This document shows, one piece after another, positions 8,542 to 16,058 of a stretch of 64,000 nt of DNA (position 1 is the stretch's first letter; every line of letters begins with the position of its first letter). The position numbers were made by a program, and so were the translations under genes. The notes beneath the pieces are model-generated. The model worked only from the letters and a program-made list of their open reading frames with translations. It was not told the DNA's origin and made no database searches. Origin of the DNA: JAWHTC01 sp032586155 (GTDB lineage: Bacteria; Pseudomonadota; Alphaproteobacteria; Rhodobacterales; Rhodobacteraceae); NCBI RefSeq assembly GCF_032586155.1, contig NZ_JAWHTC010000002.1, forward strand, positions 558,001 through 622,000, in the 5' to 3' direction.

Positions 8542-9146
8542 TGCTCGACTTCGCCATCCCTGTTCTGGAAACCCAGCGCCTGATCCTGCGCGGCCCCGAG
8601 GCCGAGGACTACCCCGATTTCAAGGCCACGTTCGCATCGTACCGGTCGCGTTTCATGGGCGGGCCGCTCAATGAATACGAAGCCTGGATGCTCTATGCCG
8701 CCGAGATCGGCCATTGGAACATCCGCGGCTATGGCATGTGGATGATCCATGACCGTGAAACCGACGAAACCCTCGGCATGGCCGGCGGCTGGTTCCCCGC
8801 CAAATGGCCGGAGCGTGAAATCGCCTGGATCATCTGGCCCGACAAGGCCGGTCACGGCTACGCGCTCGAGGCAACCCACGCCGCGCGCAACTATTTCTAC
8901 AACCAATGCGGCTGGGAAGGGGCGGTTTCCTACATCGACCCGAAGAACCTCGATTCCATCCGCCTGGCCGAACGGCTGGGCGCGCAAAAGGACAAGGAAG
9001 CCGCCACCATCGACGGCTCGGACGCGGTCTATCGCCATCCTTCTCCGGATTCTCTCACCGGCAGCCAACTCGAGCACGGGATCGAGATGGAAATCGCCCA
9101 CTATGCCGACCCACTGTTCAAACCGAAAGGATGGGCCATTGACTGA
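8541..9146 (+). CDS. GNAT family acetyltransferase, fourth of four
   Basis: A 201-residue paralog and the longest. It has PVLETQRLILRGPEAED, FMGGPLNEYEAW, IGHWNIRGYGMW and PDKAGHGYALEATHAARNY. About 25 extra residues at the C-terminus include HGIEMEIAHYADPLFKPKGW. Its end overlaps the start of chorismate mutase by eight bases, tying the acetyltransferase array to the aroQ-rpsP-rimM transcript. Confidence 0.88.
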   Translation: MLDFAIPVLETQRLILRGPEAEDYPDFKATFASYRSRFMGGPLNEYEAWMLYAAEIGHWNIRGYGMWMIHDRETDETLGMAGGWFPAKWPEREIAWIIWPDKAGHGYALEATHAARNYFYNQCGWEGAVSYIDPKNLDSIRLAERLGAQKDKEAATIDGSDAVYRHPSPDSLTGSQLEHGIEMEIAHYADPLFKPKGWAID

Positions 9147-9435
9147 CGCTGTGACACGCGCCGCCGAGGTTCTTAAAGAACATCGCAAAAGCATAGACCG
9201 GCTTGATGCGATCCTGGTCTACACGCTTGGCGAGCGCTTCAAACACACTCAGGCCGTGGGGAAACTCAAGGCAACACACGACCTTCCGCCGTCCGATCCC
9301 TCGCGCGAAGCAGAGCAGATCGCCCGGCTAGAAGATTTGGCGAAAGAGGCCGAACTGGACCCCGAATTCGCCAAGAAGTTCCTGAACTTCATCATCGCTG
9401 AAGTCATTCAGCACCACCGCAAACACCAAAGTTAA
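9139..9435 (+). CDS. Chorismate mutase (AroQ class)
   Basis: A 98-residue all-helical chorismate mutase, converting chorismate to prephenate for Phe/Tyr synthesis. HRKSIDRLDAILVYTLGERF followed by KHTQAVGKLK and the LDPEFAKKFLNFIIAEVI stretch are the AroQ helices, with Arg, Lys and Glu/Gln positions expected for the active site. A TTG at 9139 is preferred: GAAAGGA stands seven bases upstream and the product starts with TDAVTRAAE. GTG at 9151 is the alternative. Its place between ffh and rpsP is common in this group. Confidence 0.88.
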   Translation: MTDAVTRAAEVLKEHRKSIDRLDAILVYTLGERFKHTQAVGKLKATHDLPPSDPSREAEQIARLEDLAKEAELDPEFAKKFLNFIIAEVIQHHRKHQS

Positions 9436-9442
9436 TCGAAAC

Positions 9443-9468
9443 GTAGGGTGCGTGCTTGCACGCACCAC
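9443..9468. repeat. Short palindromic intergenic repeat, copy 1
   Basis: GTAGGGTGCGTGC-TT-GCACGCACC: stem 9447-9455 with 9458-9466, two-base loop. The same GTAGGGTGCG / CGCACC frame recurs at 54408-54430 with a different core, so this looks like a dispersed REP-type element. It lies about 30 bases upstream of the rpsP start and could alter processing of the transcript. Confidence 0.6.
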
Positions 9469-9496
9469 ACCCCAAGCCACGAACAGGAGAAACCCC

Positions 9497-9904
9497 ATGG
9501 CTATGAAAATCCGGCTCGCCCGCGGCGGCTCGAAAAAACGTCCCTTCTACCGCATCGTTGCGGCCGACTCGCGCATGCCGCGCGATGGCCGCTTCATCGA
9601 GAAGCTGGGCACCTACAATCCGCTGCTGCCGAAAGACAGCGAAGAGCGCGTGAAAATGAACATGGAGCGCGTGCAATACTGGCTTGATCAGGGTGCGCAA
9701 ACCACCGACCGCGTCTCGCGTATGCTCGAGGCCGCCGGCGTGATCGCCAAGAAAGAGCGCTCGAACCCCAAGAAGGGTGAGCCCGGCGACAAGGCCAAGG
9801 AACGCGCCGAAGAGAAAGCCGCCAAGGCCGCCGCTCCGGCAGAAGAAGAAGCTCCGGCCGAAGCACCTGCAGAAGAAGCCGCCGCCGAAGAAACCGCCGA
9901 GTAA
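9497..9904 (+). CDS. rpsP: 30S ribosomal protein S16
   Basis: A 135-residue S16. The conserved domain MKIRLARGGSKKRPFYRIV leads into ADSRMPRDGRFIEKLGTYNP. The domain ends near residue 80; a 45-residue tail rich in Lys, Glu and Ala follows, ending in AEEAAAEETAE, as is common in this bacterial family. The ATG at 9497 has AGGAGA at proper spacing; a second ATG two codons later is possible. A 7-bp hairpin (9913-9919/9929-9935) without a T-run lies just after the stop, before rimM. Confidence 0.97.
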   Translation: MAMKIRLARGGSKKRPFYRIVAADSRMPRDGRFIEKLGTYNPLLPKDSEERVKMNMERVQYWLDQGAQTTDRVSRMLEAAGVIAKKERSNPKKGEPGDKAKERAEEKAAKAAAPAEEEAPAEAPAEEAAAEETAE

Positions 9905-10002
9905 TCGGTTGGCTCTCCTCTCCCTGACAGGAGAGGCCCGCAATTCGCCCGGGGCGGTCGCCATGACCGGCCCGGGTCCCTCATTCAGATCGGGGAAGTC
10001 CC

Positions 10003-10506
10003 ATGAGTGATCGCATCTGCGTCGGCGCCATCGCAGGCGCCTATGGTGTCCACGGCGACGTGCGACTGAAAAGCTTCACCGCCGATCCTCTGGCCATCGC
10101 CGATTATGTGCCGCTGACCTCCGAGGACGGCGCGCACTCCTTCTCCTTTGAGATTTCCCGCCCTGTAAAGGGTGGCTTCGCCGCGCGCTTTGCCGGCGTC
10201 CAGACAAAGGAACAGGCCGACGCCCTGCGCGGCACCAGGCTCTATGCCAACCGCGATCAGCTGCCCTCGCTACCCGATGACGAATTCTACCATGCCGATC
10301 TGATCGGTCTCGAAGTGGTCGATACCGGCGGCGAGGTTTTGGGCCGAGTCAAGTCGGTGCAGAACCATGGCGCTGGCGACTTGCTGGAAATCCACGGCCC
10401 CGGTCTCAAGACCACGGTGCTTTTGCCCTTCACCCGTGAGGCCGTTCCAACTGTCGACCTCACCGCGGGCCGCATCGTTGCCGATCCGCCGGAAGGGGTG
10501 TTCTAG
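10003..10506 (+). CDS. rimM: Ribosome maturation factor RimM
   Basis: A 167-residue RimM that helps assemble the 30S head around S19. The N-terminal domain shows RICVGAIAGAYGVHGDVRLK; the PRC-barrel part has DLIGLEVVDTGGEVLGRVKS, GAGDLLEI and LLPFTREAVPTVDL. GGGGAAG precedes the ATG. rpsP-rimM are adjacent as usual, but the trmD-rplS genes expected next are missing from this window. Confidence 0.96.
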   Translation: MSDRICVGAIAGAYGVHGDVRLKSFTADPLAIADYVPLTSEDGAHSFSFEISRPVKGGFAARFAGVQTKEQADALRGTRLYANRDQLPSLPDDEFYHADLIGLEVVDTGGEVLGRVKSVQNHGAGDLLEIHGPGLKTTVLLPFTREAVPTVDLTAGRIVADPPEGVF

Positions 10507-10839
10507 GACTGGTGACAATAGTGGTGTGCCGTGCGGTCACCGACCTGTGGGGTGGCGCGCCGAACCCTCGGCATGGCACCGTTTCTCAAACTCATCAAAA
10601 GAGCTTCACTGTTCTGCGCGACCTCTCCCAATCTGCGCTAAAATACCTCAACATGGCCCAACCCAGCCCTCGCACCCTGATCCACCCACCGTGCGGTGCC
10701 GTAACCTCTTCCTGAACGAGGCCTTGCGCCACCGAACGCCCGACAGATACCCGACAGATAGCAGACGGATACCAGCACCCGGGTTTTTCGCGGAAAATTC
10801 GCGTTAACCCGTCGGGGCGCACTGTTTTCGGATTGTGAA
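10507..10839. other. Intergenic stretch after rimM, no gene seen
   Basis: About 330 bases between rimM and a convergent amidohydrolase. No reading frame with recognisable protein similarity was found, and there is no remnant of trmD in any frame that I could read. A short direct repeat CCGACAGATA occurs twice near 10739-10760. Confidence 0.5.
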
Positions 10840-11703
10840 CTATTCCGCTGCCAGCCGGGCCTCGCCCTGGCACCCGATCTCGGCGATCTCGGCCGTGACC
10901 TGACGCATCAAGCGCCTGAAAGAATTGAAGTTTCCGTTGGGCCGCACCAGCGCTTCGTTCATGTAAAGCGACCGGTCCACCTCGACCTGCACCGCGTGAC
11001 GCCCCTTGGACGGGCGGCCATAGGTCTGCACCACATAAGCCCCGGCAAAGGGCGCATTACGCACCACGGTCAATCCCGCAGCAGCAAAAGAAGCCTCAAT
11101 TTTTTCAACCACTTCGCTGCTGGCAGCGGCACCGAACCGATCTCCGATGACCACCTCGGGGCGCTTCTTGACCCCCTTGGCGACGATGTCCATCGCCTCA
11201 TGCGGCATTGAATGGCAATCCACCAGGATTGCCTCGCCAAACAGCGCGTGCGCCTCGTTAACCTGTCGCTCCAGCATGGCGTGGTAAGGTCGCCAGTATT
11301 GCGCGATCCGCCTCTTCGCCTCGCTCAGGGGTAGCTTGCCGCTGTAAATCTCGCGCCCGCCCGCCACGACACGCGGGATCACGCCCAGCCCGCTCGAAAT
11401 TCGCGGGTTGTGGCCCTGCCGTGCGACCCCTTCGATCAGTGCCGGGTCCAATTCGTCCGGCCCGCGGTTCAGGTCGACAAAGGCACGCGGCGCCCCGGCC
11501 CGCAGAAATGGCGCGCCATGATCCGGCGCGCTGTCAAACAACTGATCGACATAGGCATCTTCCGAGCTGCGAATCGTCTGGCGATCCAGCTGGGTGCGGC
11601 GCAGGAACGACCACGGGTAATCCCGCCCCGAATGCGGCGAGGCAAACACCACCGAGGTGGTGCGTTTTTCGGGGTGGATCAGATCATATGCTACCTTGGG
11701 CAT
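10840..11703 (-). CDS. N-formylglutamate amidohydrolase family protein
   Basis: A 287-residue protein of the FGase family, which releases formate and glutamate from N-formylglutamate in one histidine-degradation route. The metal-site motifs ASPHSGRDYP (about 22) and VDCHSMPHEAM (mid-protein) are present, as are SSEDAYVDQLFD and FVDLNRGPDELD. No hut genes lie nearby, so it may act on another N-formyl or N-acyl substrate. It faces rimM tail to tail and is divergent from tRNA-Val. Confidence 0.85.
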   Translation of the reverse strand: MPKVAYDLIHPEKRTTSVVFASPHSGRDYPWSFLRRTQLDRQTIRSSEDAYVDQLFDSAPDHGAPFLRAGAPRAFVDLNRGPDELDPALIEGVARQGHNPRISSGLGVIPRVVAGGREIYSGKLPLSEAKRRIAQYWRPYHAMLERQVNEAHALFGEAILVDCHSMPHEAMDIVAKGVKKRPEVVIGDRFGAAASSEVVEKIEASFAAAGLTVVRNAPFAGAYVVQTYGRPSKGRHAVQVEVDRSLYMNEALVRPNGNFNSFRRLMRQVTAEIAEIGCQGEARLAAE

Positions 11704-11755
11704 GCCGCCTCCTGTGGTATTATGGATAAACGGTTTTTTCTTGTGCCAAAAGCCC

Positions 11756-11784
11756 TTGATCCCCGGTGCGACTCCTTTTATAGA
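11756..11784 (+). promoter_or_regulatory. Probable sigma-70 promoter for tRNA-Val and rpmJ
   Basis: TTGATC at 11756-11761, a 17-base spacer and TATAGA at 11779-11784 match a housekeeping promoter well. Transcription would start near 11791, about 60 bases before the tRNA. rpmJ follows 76 bases after the tRNA and may share the transcript, ending at the terminator at 12151-12179. Confidence 0.5.
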
Positions 11785-11851
11785 CCCCGGGACCGGCGCG
11801 GACTTCCCGCGCCCCTGTTTATTGGGGGCAAAGGTACCAGTTGGTTAAAAT

Positions 11852-11926
11852 GGGCGATTAGCTCAGCGGTAGAGCACTTCGTTGACATCGAAGGGGTCAC
11901 TAGTTCGATCCTAGTATCGCCCACCA
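11852..11926 (+). tRNA. tRNA-Val (anticodon GAC)
   Basis: A complete cloverleaf of 75 bases including an encoded CCA. Acceptor arm GGGCGAT pairs with ATCGCCC; D stem GCTC/GAGC; anticodon stem CTTCG/CGAAG with loop TTGACAT, giving anticodon GAC (Val GUC/GUU codons); T arm ACTAG-TTCGATC-CTAGT. The discriminator base is A. Confidence 0.98.
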
Positions 11927-12002
11927 TATTCACTGTTTCGCATTTCGCGGAACACCCGCAACCCCAGGCGCTGGCCCGCGCCGCGACTATGAGGAGAGAC
12001 CG

Positions 12003-12128
12003 ATGAAGGTCAAGAACTCGCTTCGTTCGCTAAAGAACCGGCACCGCGATTGCCGTATCGTGCGCCGCAAAGGCCGCGTCTACGTGATCAACAAGACCCA
12101 GCGCCGGTTCAAAGCCCGCCAGGGCTAA
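12003..12128 (+). CDS. rpmJ: 50S ribosomal protein L36, zinc-independent type
   Basis: A 41-residue protein beginning MKVKNSLRSLKNRHRDCRIV and ending TQRRFKARQG. It is the C-minus (YkgO-like) version of L36: only one cysteine remains, so the four-ligand zinc site of the classical form is absent. AGGAGA precedes the ATG by about six bases. It stands alone after tRNA-Val and is closed by a strong terminator. Confidence 0.96.
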   Translation: MKVKNSLRSLKNRHRDCRIVRRKGRVYVINKTQRRFKARQG

Positions 12129-12150
12129 GCGACCACGCTACCTGAATTGG

Positions 12151-12179
12151 AAAAGCCGCCCATATTCGGGCGGCTTTTT
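12151..12179 (+). terminator. Rho-independent terminator after rpmJ
   Basis: GCCGCCC (12155-12161) pairs with GGGCGGC (12168-12174) around a six-base loop, with AAAA before and TTTTT after the stem. Confidence 0.9.
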
Positions 12180-12188
12180 CTATTGCGC

Positions 12189-13850
12189 TCACGGGCGCCC
12201 CAGCATCAGGACAACCATCGTTTTCTGATCGACATAACCGGTGACGTTCAACCCGTTTTCCCGCTGGAACCGGCGAATTGCGCGGCGGGTTTCGCGCGTG
12301 AACTTGCCATCGGTTGCTCCGGGTTTCATACCGCGCCCCGCCAGGATTTGCTCGACGATGACGCGGGCCGCCTGTCCCGGCACAACCCTGTCTTCTACGG
12401 CTTGCAGTCGTTTTCGCGCCTCGGCATTCTCCACCTCGTCCTTCAACTCGGCAAGCCGCTTGCGGCCTTCCTCGGCAAAGACCCCCTTGGGGAACCGGTT
12501 GAGAAAACGCTGATAACTCTCGATCGTGTTCTCGGCGACCGCCCTATCCCACGCGCCCCGTTCTTTGGCCTCTGCTGCTGCGCGTTGCTTTTCAAGGATA
12601 CGGTCAAGCTGCGCCTGCGCCTTATCTGCAAAAAGCCCGTCCGGATAGCGTTTCAAATACAGCCGCAGGCTGGCCTCGTCGCGCCCCAAACCCTGCCATA
12701 GCTGGCGATCAGCACGTTCCTCCACCTCGCGCCGCAATCGCGCTTCGCGTTCCAATTCGGCGGCGCGGATATCGGCTTGGCGCTGTAATTCGGCAATCTG
12801 GGCGCCGTTCAGGAACCCGATCGCGTCGTAACCCGACGCTTTCTGCCAGGCGGCAATCGCGGCCCGTGAACCGCGTCCAAACAGCCCGTCAATCCCCCGC
12901 GGATCATGCCCCAGAAGGTCTAAATGACGCTGGATTTGGCGGCGCTCATTCCGGCTTAGCCCAAGCGCCGTTTCGGCCTCGCGGGCAAGTTCGATCGGAT
13001 CAGGAGGTTTCTGCGCTGCAATCTGCGCCCGTGCCTCGGCGGCGAAAACGCCTTGTGGATAGCGGTTAAGATAGGCTTGCAGCGCCTCTGAGGTGCCGAG
13101 GTCTCGCACCGCGTTCCAATAGGCCATCTCACCCACACCGGTACCACCAGCGGTTCCGGCCTGGGGCCAGCTTGCTGCGGGTCCAAACCCGATCGCCCGC
13201 GAGACGAACCCCCGTGCCCGCGTCTCTTCAGGCAGGTTATCAACTGCCTGCGCAAGGCTGCTCCCCTGCGCCAAAAGGCTGTCCCGCGCCCAGGCTTGCA
13301 GAGAACTCATCGGTCCCGTCACTGCCGTCACCCCTTGCGGAAGATTGCCGGGACCTGTCACCTTGCGCAATCCAAAGCCAGAGGTTTCTTCCTCGGCGGG
13401 CAACCCGATCATAATGATTGCCTGACCGGCCGCCCCTTCCGAAGCAATCTCTGCCAGGGCACCCAGTGACAACCCGTTTGCACCTGCTGTCAGCATGTCG
13501 GGTTTGCGACTGCGCGTCTGCAACAACCAGACATCGCGTGAACTCTGGGCGAACCGCCCGGTCAGGGCAATGATCACGCGATCGGCGTCCGAACTGGCCT
13601 GCATAAGCGAGCGCAGCCGCATGGCTGAAGCACCCATCTGCGCGGTGTCGGCCTCGCCCATTGCCAGAACCGTCCAACCCCGCGTCCGCAGGTCATGCGC
13701 CAGCTGCGAAGCTGCGGCATTGGTCCCGACCTGGCCACCAAAACGGTAGGATTGGTTGGAAATGATCAGGGCGATGTCATCGGCAGGGGCTACCGTCGCC
13801 CCACCCATCATCATCAGCCCCGAAAGCCCGCCAAGTATCCATTTCTGCAT
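12189..13850 (-). CDS. Secreted caspase-like (pseudoenzyme) protein with peptidoglycan-binding repeats
   Basis: A 553-residue protein starting at ATG 13850 with a signal peptide (MQKWILGGLSGLMMMGGATVAPADD). Residues about 24-215 follow the caspase-like C14 pattern (IALIISNQSYRF, then a Rossmann-like core). The catalytic GHG is replaced by LTGRF and the D-x-C region by IGLPAEE, so it is probably inactive. Next come a PG_binding_1-like block (LGHDPRGIDGLFGRGSRAAI), several YxxRYPxGxFAxxA repeats, coiled-coil segments, and a second PG-binding block (GKFTRETRRAIRRFQRENGL). A periplasmic, wall-associated scaffold is the likely role. Confidence 0.75.
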   Translation of the reverse strand: MQKWILGGLSGLMMMGGATVAPADDIALIISNQSYRFGGQVGTNAAASQLAHDLRTRGWTVLAMGEADTAQMGASAMRLRSLMQASSDADRVIIALTGRFAQSSRDVWLLQTRSRKPDMLTAGANGLSLGALAEIASEGAAGQAIIMIGLPAEEETSGFGLRKVTGPGNLPQGVTAVTGPMSSLQAWARDSLLAQGSSLAQAVDNLPEETRARGFVSRAIGFGPAASWPQAGTAGGTGVGEMAYWNAVRDLGTSEALQAYLNRYPQGVFAAEARAQIAAQKPPDPIELAREAETALGLSRNERRQIQRHLDLLGHDPRGIDGLFGRGSRAAIAAWQKASGYDAIGFLNGAQIAELQRQADIRAAELEREARLRREVEERADRQLWQGLGRDEASLRLYLKRYPDGLFADKAQAQLDRILEKQRAAAEAKERGAWDRAVAENTIESYQRFLNRFPKGVFAEEGRKRLAELKDEVENAEARKRLQAVEDRVVPGQAARVIVEQILAGRGMKPGATDGKFTRETRRAIRRFQRENGLNVTGYVDQKTMVVLMLGRP

Positions 13851-13891
13851 GATCTTTCCCCCGGATTTACTGTCCGGGGAAAACCCCGGCC

Positions 13892-15064
13892 TCAATCGTA
13901 ACTACGAGTATCTTCGATTACTTTGCCGTCATTTGGAAGACTTCCACGGGCCACGACTTCAATCTGACCTTTCAGCTTCAGAACCTCGGCCACCGTTTTG
14001 GCATAAGCCACCGAATCACCGCCTTCCGCTTCGATCTGAACCGTCATCGTGTCCATCTCGCCATCGCGACCGGCAATGACACGCGCCTTGGCAATTTCGT
14101 CATGCTTGGCAACCAGCGCCGCCACCTGTTCGGGGCGCACGAACATGCCCTTGATCTTGGTGGTCTGATCGGCCCGCCCCATCCAGCCTTTGATCCGCAT
14201 ATTCGTGCGGCCACAAGGGCTTACACCTTCCATCATCGCACTCAGATCACCGGTGGCAAAGCGGATCAACGGATAGTCGGGATTAAGTGTTGTGACCACG
14301 ACCTCGCCCACTTCGCCCGGCGCCACGGGGGTGCCGGTGCCTGGTGTAACGATCTCGACGATCACACCCTCGTCGACGATCATGCCTTCCATCGCAGGCG
14401 ACTCGTAGGCAATCGAGCCGAGGTCCGCGGTGCCGTAACCTTGCAGACACTGGATGCCCCGGTCGGCATATTCCTGCCGAAGCGACGGGAACAATGCGCC
14501 TCCCCCGACAGCGGCCCTGGCAAACTTCAATTTCAGGCCCATCGCATCGGCCTTGTCGAGGATGATCTTCAGGTAATCCGGCGTGCCAGTATAGGCAGTA
14601 ACGCCGATGTCATGCGCTGCCTGCACTTGCAGCTCGGTCTGGCCGGTACCTGCGGGCAGTACCGCACAACCGATTGCACGCGCCCCGCTTTCAAACATCA
14701 TCCCAGCCGGGGTCAGGTGGTAGGAGAAACAGTTCTGCACGATATCTTCGGCCCGGATCCCGGCAGCGTACATCGCGCGCCCGGATCGCCACCAATCGCG
14801 GCTGATCCCACCGGGTTCATAGATCGGCCCCGGGCTCTGGAAGTAGTGCGCCACGTTCGAAACCGGAAGAGAGCCAAAGGGCGGTGTCGCCTTCTGCTGT
14901 GCGCCCAGTTCAGACTTTCGCAACACCGGCAGGCTAGACATCTCGGACAGATCGCCAATTGCGCCAAGACCGTTCTTTTCCAACTGCGTGTTGAGCGCCG
15001 CCAATTGATCCGCCGCGCGCTGATCCGCCGAACGGGTTTCCAATTCGTCGTAAAACTGGCTCAT
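13892..15064 (-). CDS. PaaK-like AMP-dependent CoA ligase family protein
   Basis: A 390-residue protein of the phenylacetate-CoA ligase group, which activates carboxylic acids as acyl-AMP then acyl-CoA. Visible are the LQGYGTADLGSIAYES, YPLIRFATGDLS and GRADQTTKIKGMFVRPEQV core motifs of the family. The usual Ser/Thr/Gly P-loop is replaced by FQSPGPIYEPGG, so adenylation may work differently or be reduced. It starts at ATG 15064 with AGGTCGGG upstream and is divergent from the duplicated-domain gene. The liv/acyl-CoA ligase cluster lies just beyond; a shared aromatic-acid pathway is possible but not shown. Confidence 0.8.
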   Translation of the reverse strand: MSQFYDELETRSADQRAADQLAALNTQLEKNGLGAIGDLSEMSSLPVLRKSELGAQQKATPPFGSLPVSNVAHYFQSPGPIYEPGGISRDWWRSGRAMYAAGIRAEDIVQNCFSYHLTPAGMMFESGARAIGCAVLPAGTGQTELQVQAAHDIGVTAYTGTPDYLKIILDKADAMGLKLKFARAAVGGGALFPSLRQEYADRGIQCLQGYGTADLGSIAYESPAMEGMIVDEGVIVEIVTPGTGTPVAPGEVGEVVVTTLNPDYPLIRFATGDLSAMMEGVSPCGRTNMRIKGWMGRADQTTKIKGMFVRPEQVAALVAKHDEIAKARVIAGRDGEMDTMTVQIEAEGGDSVAYAKTVAEVLKLKGQIEVVARGSLPNDGKVIEDTRSYD

Positions 15065-15168
15065 TGGCCCGACCTCCGTTTTTCTGCATGCGACAGTATG
15101 CAAACTTGCCTTTCCGCCGCGTCAACTTTAGTGTCCGCGCCGGTATTCCCGCGCGAAAGGTGTAACCC

Positions 15169-15993
15169 GTGACCCCAGATTTTGACGCCCGCATTACATT
15201 TCATGACGATCTCCAAACCATGGAGGCCGACTTTTCCAACTTTGATTTCCCCAGCCCTGCGCTGGTCAACGCCTTCTATGACCGTATCGAATCGCGCATT
15301 CGCGAGACCGGCGAGGACAAATGGTTCTTCCTCGTCAACTATTCCCATTGCCGGATCGACAGCAGCGCCTGGGTTGCCTTTTCCCGCCGCGGCAAAGCGC
15401 TCAACATGGCGCATTCCATGGGCTCGGTCCGTTTTGACGTCTCCGACGCCACCCGCAAGCAGATCGAGCGTGACGCCAAGACCGAGCGGTTTGACCCGAA
15501 CCTCTTTGCCGATCGTGACAGCGCGCTGGCCCGCATAAAGACCTTCGACTCCGTCCGCCGGAAAAAGATCGTCCATACCCCCAGCCACACGCCCGAAGAA
15601 ATCGCCCGCCGGATCACGTTCGATCCCGACGTCCCCCTGATGGAGGCCGATTTTTCCAACTTCACCTTCATGCATTCCCGCGATGTCGACGACGTCTACG
15701 ACCACATCGAGGGCCGCATTAAGGCAAGCGACCGCAAGTGGTTCTTCCTCGTCAACATGGAGAACTGCGAGATCCACCCCGGTGCCTGGGTCCGTTACGC
15801 CCATCGCGGCAAACGGCTCAACATCGCCGCCTCGCTCGGCTCGGTCCGCTTCGCCCCCGGTTCCGAAACCGAGGTGGAAATCCGTGACCGCGCCGAAAGC
15901 CAGGGCTTCCGCCCCAACATTCGCAACACTCGGGAAGAAGCGCTGGAACGCATCGCCGAGATGAAGGCTGAACTGATCGCCAGCATGAGCTAG
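15169..15993 (+). CDS. Protein of two tandem copies of an unidentified domain
   Basis: A 274-residue protein with GTG start. It consists of two repeats. The first (about 9-125) has MEADFSNFDFPSPALVNAFY, KWFFLVNYSHCRI, RRGKALN and SMGSVRFDV. The second (about 144-270) has MEADFSNFTFMHSRDVDDVY, KWFFLVNMENCEI, HRGKRLN and SLGSVRFAP. A conserved cysteine sits after LVN in both. There is no signal peptide or membrane helix, so it is probably cytosolic. The compact alpha/beta repeat with KWFFLVN strand recalls STAS-like folds, but I do not recognise the family and assign no function. Confidence 0.7.
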   Translation: MTPDFDARITFHDDLQTMEADFSNFDFPSPALVNAFYDRIESRIRETGEDKWFFLVNYSHCRIDSSAWVAFSRRGKALNMAHSMGSVRFDVSDATRKQIERDAKTERFDPNLFADRDSALARIKTFDSVRRKKIVHTPSHTPEEIARRITFDPDVPLMEADFSNFTFMHSRDVDDVYDHIEGRIKASDRKWFFLVNMENCEIHPGAWVRYAHRGKRLNIAASLGSVRFAPGSETEVEIRDRAESQGFRPNIRNTREEALERIAEMKAELIASMS

Positions 15994-16058
15994 GCCAGCC
16001 TCCTCCGGGCGGACCGCGAAAAACGGCCCGTTGGGGTTAATCTCAATGGCTTGGATCA

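Noticed and set aside
9913..9935. Terminator between rpsP and rimM
   Set aside because: A 7-bp hairpin exists but no T-run follows, and rpsP-rimM are normally co-transcribed.
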